The notes beneath the pieces are model-generated. The model was given only the letters and a program-made list of their open reading frames with translations. It did no database searches and was not told the DNA's origin. Positions 27,826-32,823 of a DNA stretch of 32,823 nt are shown in pieces. A program made the translations under genes and the position numbers. Source of the stretch: Acetobacteraceae bacterium (GTDB lineage Bacteria > Pseudomonadota > Alphaproteobacteria > Acetobacterales > Acetobacteraceae); assembly GCA_019241425.1 (NCBI GenBank), contig JAFAXA010000150.1:1-32823 (forward strand). Direction: 5' to 3'. Every line of letters begins with the position of its first letter. Positions within the stretch are counted from its first letter, which is position 1.

Positions 27826-29205
27826 ATGGTGGCAGGAACGGCGGCCGGCGGCGCCGCCCATCATCCTTTCTGGCGCCATCTTTACGTGCAGGTGTTGATC
27901 GCCATCGTGATCGGCGCCTTGCTCGGTCACTTCTTCCCGGATTTCGGCGCCAAGATGAAGCCGTTCGGCGACGCCTTCGTCGCCGCCATCCGCATGGTCA
28001 TCGCACCCATCATCTTCTGCACCGTCGTGCACGGCATCGCCAGCATGGAGGATATGAAGAAGGTCGGCCGGGTCGGCCTGAAGGCACTTCTCTATTTCGA
28101 GTTGATGACGACGGTTGCGCTCGCAATCGGCCTTGTCATCGCGAATGTCTGGCAGCCGGGCGCCGGGGTGCACGCCGATGTCGCGTCGCTCGATACGAAA
28201 TCGATCCAGACCTTCGCGACCGCCGCCCAGCACCAGAGTGCGATCGACTACGTGCTGCACATCATTCCGCTGAGCGCGGTGGGCGCGTTCGCCGAGGGCG
28301 AAGTCGTGCAGGTGCTGTTTTTCGGCATCCTGTTCGCATTCGCGCTTTCGTTCCTCGGGCAACGCGGCAAGCCGCTGCTGCATCTGATCGACATCGCCTC
28401 CCATACGCTGTTCGGCGTCGTCGGCATCATCATGCGGGCGGCGCCGCTCGGCGCATTCGGCGCCATGGCCTTCACCATCGGGCGGTACGGGATCGGCACG
28501 CTTCTGCAACTCGGCGAGTTGATGGCCAGCGTGTACGCGACGTGCCTCATCTTCATCTTTGTCGTGCTCGGCATCGTCTGCCGCCTGTGCGGCTTCAGCG
28601 TGCTGAAATTCATCCGCTACATCAAAGAGGAACTGCTGATCGTCCTCGGCACCTCCTCCTCCGAATCCGTGCTGCCGCGCATGATTTCGAAGCTGGAAGC
28701 GCTCGGCTGCGAGGAATCGGTGGTCGGCCTGGTCATTCCGACCGGCTACTCCTTCAACCTGGACGGCACCTGCATCTATCTCACCATGGCGGCGCTGTTC
28801 CTGGCGCAAGCGACCGACACGCATCTCACGCTCGGCGGTCAGCTCGGCATTCTCGGCGTGCTGCTGCTGACGTCCAAGGGAGCCGCGGGCGTCACCGGCA
28901 GCGGGTTCATCGTGCTCGCGGCGACACTGAGTTCGACCGGCACCATTCCGGTCGCGAGTATCGCCCTCATTCTCGGCGTCGACCGATTCATGTCGGAAGC
29001 GCGCGCGCTGACCAACTTGATCGGCAACGGCGTCGCGACGGTGGTCGTCGCCAAATGGGAAAAGGCGCTCGACATGGACCGGATGCGCGCGGTCCTGGAC
29101 AGCGATCCGGACCTCCTCGCGGATACGCCGGAGGCGGCGCTTCCACCGGCCGAGGCGTTGGTCGCGACGGCTGGGCCGCAGCCCGCCGGCCGTCCGCCGG
29201 TCTGA
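27826..29205 (+). CDS. dctA: C4-dicarboxylate transporter DctA
   Basis: [97 protein letters not shown] 27826 with GTGGGG upstream. Confidence 0.93.
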   Translation: MVAGTAAGGAAHHPFWRHLYVQVLIAIVIGALLGHFFPDFGAKMKPFGDAFVAAIRMVIAPIIFCTVVHGIASMEDMKKVGRVGLKALLYFELMTTVALAIGLVIANVWQPGAGVHADVASLDTKSIQTFATAAQHQSAIDYVLHIIPLSAVGAFAEGEVVQVLFFGILFAFALSFLGQRGKPLLHLIDIASHTLFGVVGIIMRAAPLGAFGAMAFTIGRYGIGTLLQLGELMASVYATCLIFIFVVLGIVCRLCGFSVLKFIRYIKEELLIVLGTSSSESVLPRMISKLEALGCEESVVGLVIPTGYSFNLDGTCIYLTMAALFLAQATDTHLTLGGQLGILGVLLLTSKGAAGVTGSGFIVLAATLSSTGTIPVASIALILGVDRFMSEARALTNLIGNGVATVVVAKWEKALDMDRMRAVLDSDPDLLADTPEAALPPAEALVATAGPQPAGRPPV

Positions 29206-29298
29206 CCGGGCCCGCGCGGCACCGGCAGCGCACGGCCCACCCGTCCGCTCCGCGCCAGGCGGTTTGGCAGGACGGAACGGGCGCGCTACGTCCGGGGC

Positions 29299-30663
29299 AT
29301 GCAGGTGCCTACGGACGGCCTCCCCACCCCGCAGCGCTATTGGGCTGTTCTGACGATCTCGCTCGGCCTGGTGATGGCCGTGCTGGACGGAGCGATCGCC
29401 AACATCGCTTTGCCGACGATCGCGCACGATCTCGGGGCCAGCCCCGCCAATTCGATCTGGATCGTCAACGCCTATCAGCTAGCGGTCACGATCTCGTTGC
29501 TGCCGCTCGCCTCGCTCGGCGAGATCTTCGGCTATCGCCGGGTGTTCCTGACCGGCATGGTCGTGTTCACGATCGCCTCGCTGGGCTGCGCCGTTGCGAC
29601 CTCCCTGCTGACGCTGACCGTCGCCCGCGTCTTCCAGGGATTCGGCGGCGCCGGCATCATGAGCGTCAATGTCGCGCTGCTGCGCTTCATCTATCCGAGG
29701 AGCTGGATCGGCCGCGGCGTCGGCATCAACGCGATGGTCGGCTCCGTGTCGTCGGCGCTCGGCCCGACCGTCGCGTCCGTCATCCTTTCGGTCGCGCACT
29801 GGCCCTGGCTGTTCGCGGTCAATGTTCCGACGGGCGCGCTCGCGCTGCTGGCCGGGTTGCGGTCATTGCCGCGAACGACCCTCGCCAAGCATCGCTTCGA
29901 CCTGCAGAGCGCGGCTTTGAGCGCCCTCACCTTCGGTCTGCTGATCACCGGTGTCGACGGCATCGGCCACGGCCAGCGGCCGGTGAGTGTCGCGATCGAA
30001 CTCGCGGCCGCGATCGGGATCGGCGGCTATCTCGTGTCGCGGCAAATGGCGCAGGCCTCCCCCCTGCTGCCCGTCGATCTGATGCGCATTCCGCTGTTCG
30101 CGCTATCCGTGGCGACCGCGATCGCCGCCTTCGCTGCGCAGGGCCTCGCCTATGTTTCGCTGCCATGGTTCTTCGAGGACGTGCTCGGCCGGACGCAGGT
30201 GGCGAGCGGTCTCCTGATGACCGCGTGGCCGCTCACGGTCGCCCTGATCGCGCCGACGGCGGGCAGGTTGTCCGACCGGTTTCCGGCGGGCGTCATGGGC
30301 GGCATCGGCCTCGCTCTGATGGCGGCCGGTCTCGGGCTGCTCGCCATCATGCCGGCCCGGCCGGCCGATATCGACGTGATCTGGCGGATGTGCCTCTGCG
30401 GGCTCGGCTTCGGCATTTTCAACGCGCCGAACAACCGGGCGATGATCACCTCGGCCCCGCCCGCCCGCAGCGGCGGGGCGAGCGGCATGATGGCGACGTC
30501 GCGCCTGCTCGGGCAGACGCTCGGGGCGGCCCTGGTCGCGATGGCGTTCGGCTTTTTCCCGGCCAACGGCACCACCGTCACGCTGGTCATGGGCACGGGT
30601 TTCGCGACCGTTGCCGCAGCCGTCAGCCTGCTCAGGATGGCGGAACGGCCCCGGCGCGCGTAG
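29299..30663 (+). CDS. MFS transporter, DHA2/EmrB-like multidrug family
   Basis: LGLVMAVLDGAIANIALPTIAHDLGASPANSIWIVNAYQLAVTISLLPLASLGEIFGYRRVF; many TM segments. Confidence 0.88.
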   Translation: MQVPTDGLPTPQRYWAVLTISLGLVMAVLDGAIANIALPTIAHDLGASPANSIWIVNAYQLAVTISLLPLASLGEIFGYRRVFLTGMVVFTIASLGCAVATSLLTLTVARVFQGFGGAGIMSVNVALLRFIYPRSWIGRGVGINAMVGSVSSALGPTVASVILSVAHWPWLFAVNVPTGALALLAGLRSLPRTTLAKHRFDLQSAALSALTFGLLITGVDGIGHGQRPVSVAIELAAAIGIGGYLVSRQMAQASPLLPVDLMRIPLFALSVATAIAAFAAQGLAYVSLPWFFEDVLGRTQVASGLLMTAWPLTVALIAPTAGRLSDRFPAGVMGGIGLALMAAGLGLLAIMPARPADIDVIWRMCLCGLGFGIFNAPNNRAMITSAPPARSGGASGMMATSRLLGQTLGAALVAMAFGFFPANGTTVTLVMGTGFATVAAAVSLLRMAERPRRA

Positions 30664-30674
30664 GCCGGCGGCCG

Positions 30675-31673
30675 TCAGAGACGGAGAAAACCGACCAGGC
30701 GCTCCGCTTCGCGAACGATCGGGTCGGCGATCGTCGCCGCCCGCGCGGCGCCGTCACGCAGCACCGCGTCGATCGCCGCCTCGTCGTCCAGCCACCGCCT
30801 GGTTTCGGCGCTGATCGGCGACAGCTTCTCGATCAGGAGCGCAGCCAACGCCTCCTTGAACCGCCCGAACCCGCCGCCCGCAAAATCCCGCAGAACCCCC
30901 GCGTGATCGGTTCCCGCCAAAGCCGCGTAGATGCCGAGGAGGTTGCGCGCCTCCGGCCTGCCCTCCAGCCCGGCGGCATCGGCGGGCAGCGGTTCGGGAT
31001 CGGTTTTGGCGCGCCGGATCTTGAGCGCGATCGTATCCGGATCGTCGTTCAGATTGATGCGGCTTTGGTCGGACGGATCGGATTTCGACATTTTCCTGGT
31101 CCCGTCGCGCAGGCTCATGACGCGCGCCGCCGGGCCGAGGATCAGCGGTTCGATCGCCGGAAAAAAATCGACGCCGTAATCGTGATTGAATTTCTGGGCG
31201 ATGTCGTTCGCGAGTTCCAGATGTTGCCGCTGATCGTCGCCGACCGGCACGCGGGTCGCGTGATAGGCATGAATGTCGGCCGCCATCAGGTTCGGGTACA
31301 CATACAAGCCGGCCGAGGCGTTCTCGCGATCCTTGCCCGCCTTGTCCTTGAACTGCGTCATGCGGGTCAGCCAGCCGAGCCGGGCGATGCAGTTGAAGAT
31401 CCAGGCGAGTTGCGCGTGCGCGCGCACCGCCGATTGCGGAAACACGATATGCGCCTCGGGATCGATGCCGCAGGCGAGCAGCACCGCCGTCATCTCACGC
31501 GTGGCGCGGCGCAGGCTCTCCGGATCTTGCCAAACCGTAATCGCGTGCAGATCGACGACGCACCATATGCAGTCGTGATCCGCTTGCAGCGCCACCCAGT
31601 TGCGGATCGCGCCCAGATAGTTGCCGAGCGTCGGAATACCGGACGGTTGTATGCCAGAGAAGATGCGCTGCAT
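30675..31673 (-). CDS. trpS: Tryptophanyl-tRNA synthetase
   Basis: [58 protein letters not shown] (KMSKS). ATG at 31671-31673; the annotated ORF to 31733 is an extension. Confidence 0.95.
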   Translation of the reverse strand: MQRIFSGIQPSGIPTLGNYLGAIRNWVALQADHDCIWCVVDLHAITVWQDPESLRRATREMTAVLLACGIDPEAHIVFPQSAVRAHAQLAWIFNCIARLGWLTRMTQFKDKAGKDRENASAGLYVYPNLMAADIHAYHATRVPVGDDQRQHLELANDIAQKFNHDYGVDFFPAIEPLILGPAARVMSLRDGTRKMSKSDPSDQSRINLNDDPDTIALKIRRAKTDPEPLPADAAGLEGRPEARNLLGIYAALAGTDHAGVLRDFAGGGFGRFKEALAALLIEKLSPISAETRRWLDDEAAIDAVLRDGAARAATIADPIVREAERLVGFLRL

Positions 31674-31821
31674 TGATTTTGCAACCGTGCAAAGGGGGCG
31701 GGTGTTGTTCGCGAAACGTCGCCTGCGGGTCAAGCCCGCGCTGCCCCGATTGAGACCTCCGATTGCCCCAAACTCGCCATCGACCGGGACTAGTTAACGA
31801 ATACGCCAAAGGAGGCCCATT

Positions 31822-32172
31822 ATGCGCTCCATCACTCGTCTGCTGATCGCGGCTCCGATCGCCGCCGGATTGCTGGCATCCGTGCCCGCCCACGCCGAAT
31901 GGCGCGGCGGCTGGCATGGCGGCCCGGCTTGGCATGGCGGCTGGCGCGGTCCGGGCTGGCATGGCGGCTGGCATGGTCCTGGGCCGGGTGCGGTGATCGC
32001 CGGCACCATTCTCGGGGTCGGCGCGGCGGCCGCGCTCGCCGGGGCGTTCGCGCCACCCCCGCCGCCGCCTGTCTATTACGCGCCGCCGCCGGTCGTCTAC
32101 GCGCCGCCGCCCCCCGCCTATTACGCGCCGCCGCCGGCCTACTACCCGCCCCCGGCCTACGCGCCCTACTAG
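31822..32172 (+). CDS. Secreted/membrane-associated low-complexity protein with GWHGG repeats and PPPxYYAPPP tail
   Basis: MRSITRLLIAAPIAAGLLASVPAHA signal peptide, EWRGGWHGGPAWHGGWRGPGWHGGWHGPGPG, hydrophobic AVIAGTILGVGAAAALAGAF, PPPPPPVYYAPPPVVYAPPPPAYYAPPPAYYPPPAYAPY; strong SD AAAGGAGG. Confidence 0.8.
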   Translation: MRSITRLLIAAPIAAGLLASVPAHAEWRGGWHGGPAWHGGWRGPGWHGGWHGPGPGAVIAGTILGVGAAAALAGAFAPPPPPPVYYAPPPVVYAPPPPAYYAPPPAYYPPPAYAPY

Positions 32173-32823
32173 GATTGCGGAACGGGCTGGCGCTTGTTGC
32201 GCCGGCCCGCGAGCCGGGTAAAGGCGTCGCGGACGTCGAACGCGCCGGTCGCCTGGCCGGCGAGGAAGTAGGCGACCAGCCCGAGGCCGACCAGAAAAGC
32301 GAGCGCCAGCCAGCGGAGACGCATCCCCAGGGCGGCGAAGATCGGGTCTTCCGCGAACCAGAGCGCGACCGCCATCGCGGCGGAAGCGAAGGCCATCCGG
32401 GGCAAACGGCGGCGCAGTTCGGCGTCCGGCCGGAGAAAGCGCCGGCGCAACAGCAGCCCGCCCAGACACCCGGCGTTGAACCAGGCCGCGATGCTGGTGG
32501 CGAGCGGCGGGCCGACATGCTGGAGCGGTCCCATTAGAGCGAGGTTGAGCGCGAAGTTCAGCGCCAGGGTGGCGACACCGATCTTCACGGGGGTCGACGT
32601 ATCGCCGCGGGCGAAGAAGCCGGGCGCCAGCACCTTCAAGAGCACATACGCCGGCAGCCCGAGGGCGTAGGCGCTGAGCGATTGCGCGCTCAGATGCGCG
32701 CTATGGGCGTCGAACGCCCCGCGGCCGAACAGCACGAGCATGATCGGGTAGGAGGCGACGGCGAGCGCGAGCGTCGCCGGCAGCGTCAGGAACAGCGCGA
32801 ACTCAATCGCCCGGTTGAGGGTG
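32169..32823 (-). CDS. murJ: Lipid II flippase MurJ (MviN), 5' truncated by window edge
   Basis: Minus frame open to window edge: TLNRAIEFALFLTLPATLALAVASYPIMLVLFGRGAFDAHSAHLSAQSLSAYALGLPAYVLLKVLAPGFFARGDTSTPVKIG. Next to trpS, as in many alphaproteobacteria. Confidence 0.92.
   Translation of the reverse strand, partial: TLNRAIEFALFLTLPATLALAVASYPIMLVLFGRGAFDAHSAHLSAQSLSAYALGLPAYVLLKVLAPGFFARGDTSTPVKIGVATLALNFALNLALMGPLQHVGPPLATSIAAWFNAGCLGGLLLRRRFLRPDAELRRRLPRMAFASAAMAVALWFAEDPIFAALGMRLRWLALAFLVGLGLVAYFLAGQATGAFDVRDAFTRLAGRRNKRQPVPQS

Noticed and set aside
27691-29427. 578-aa ORF antisense to dctA
   Set aside because: His/Asp/Glu/Arg-rich spurious frame opposite the strongly conserved DctA.
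28542-31676. 1044-aa plus-strand ORF spanning dctA, the MFS gene and trpS
   Set aside because: Out of frame with three well-supported genes; Arg/Pro/His/Gly-rich composition typical of spurious open frames in high-GC DNA.
31731-31748. GCGGG-TCAAG-CCCGC hairpin upstream of trpS as a T-box or attenuator
   Set aside because: No recognisable T-box elements, leader peptide or U-tract; short GC hairpins are common at this base composition.
1-32823. CRISPR, tRNA, rRNA, IS element or prophage
   Set aside because: No regularly spaced repeats, no cloverleaf-like intergenic sequence, and no transposase, integrase or phage ORFs recognised by eye; intergenic gaps are short.

Overview
High-GC alphaproteobacterial chromosomal window, probably Rhodospirillales-like judging by gene content and porin type; the taxonomy is inference. 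It is compact, with about 28 protein genes and no convincing rRNA, tRNA, CRISPR array, IS element or prophage. From left to right: a truncated exported/outer-membrane-like protein and a DUF2946-type His/Cys protein; yejF-yejE-yejB-yejA oligopeptide ABC transporter; hisN-like phosphatase; a translationally coupled run kdsB-pheA-yicC-gmk-AEC transporter; a divergent SelO-family protein; a pheC-HlyD-FUSC operon-like cluster; nth; a small conserved-looking hypothetical; a frameshifted NTF2-like exported protein; kup; yggS, with start codon overlapping that of a divergent ThiE/TenI-like gene; a porin with a clear terminator; a DUF3576-like lipoprotein; a CynX-type MFS protein; lnt; an XRE regulator; dctA; a DHA2-type MFS protein; trpS; a GWHGG/PPPxYY-repeat secreted protein; and truncated murJ. 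Most of the window is housekeeping. The best candidate for an undescribed system is the periplasmic cyclohexadienyl dehydratase (PheC) packed against an AaeA/AaeB-like efflux pair. Other points of interest are a dinucleotide-slippage frameshift, opposite-strand overlapping start codons (CATG) and stop codons (CTAG), a SelO-family protein without a C-terminal cysteine, and several intergenic dyads.
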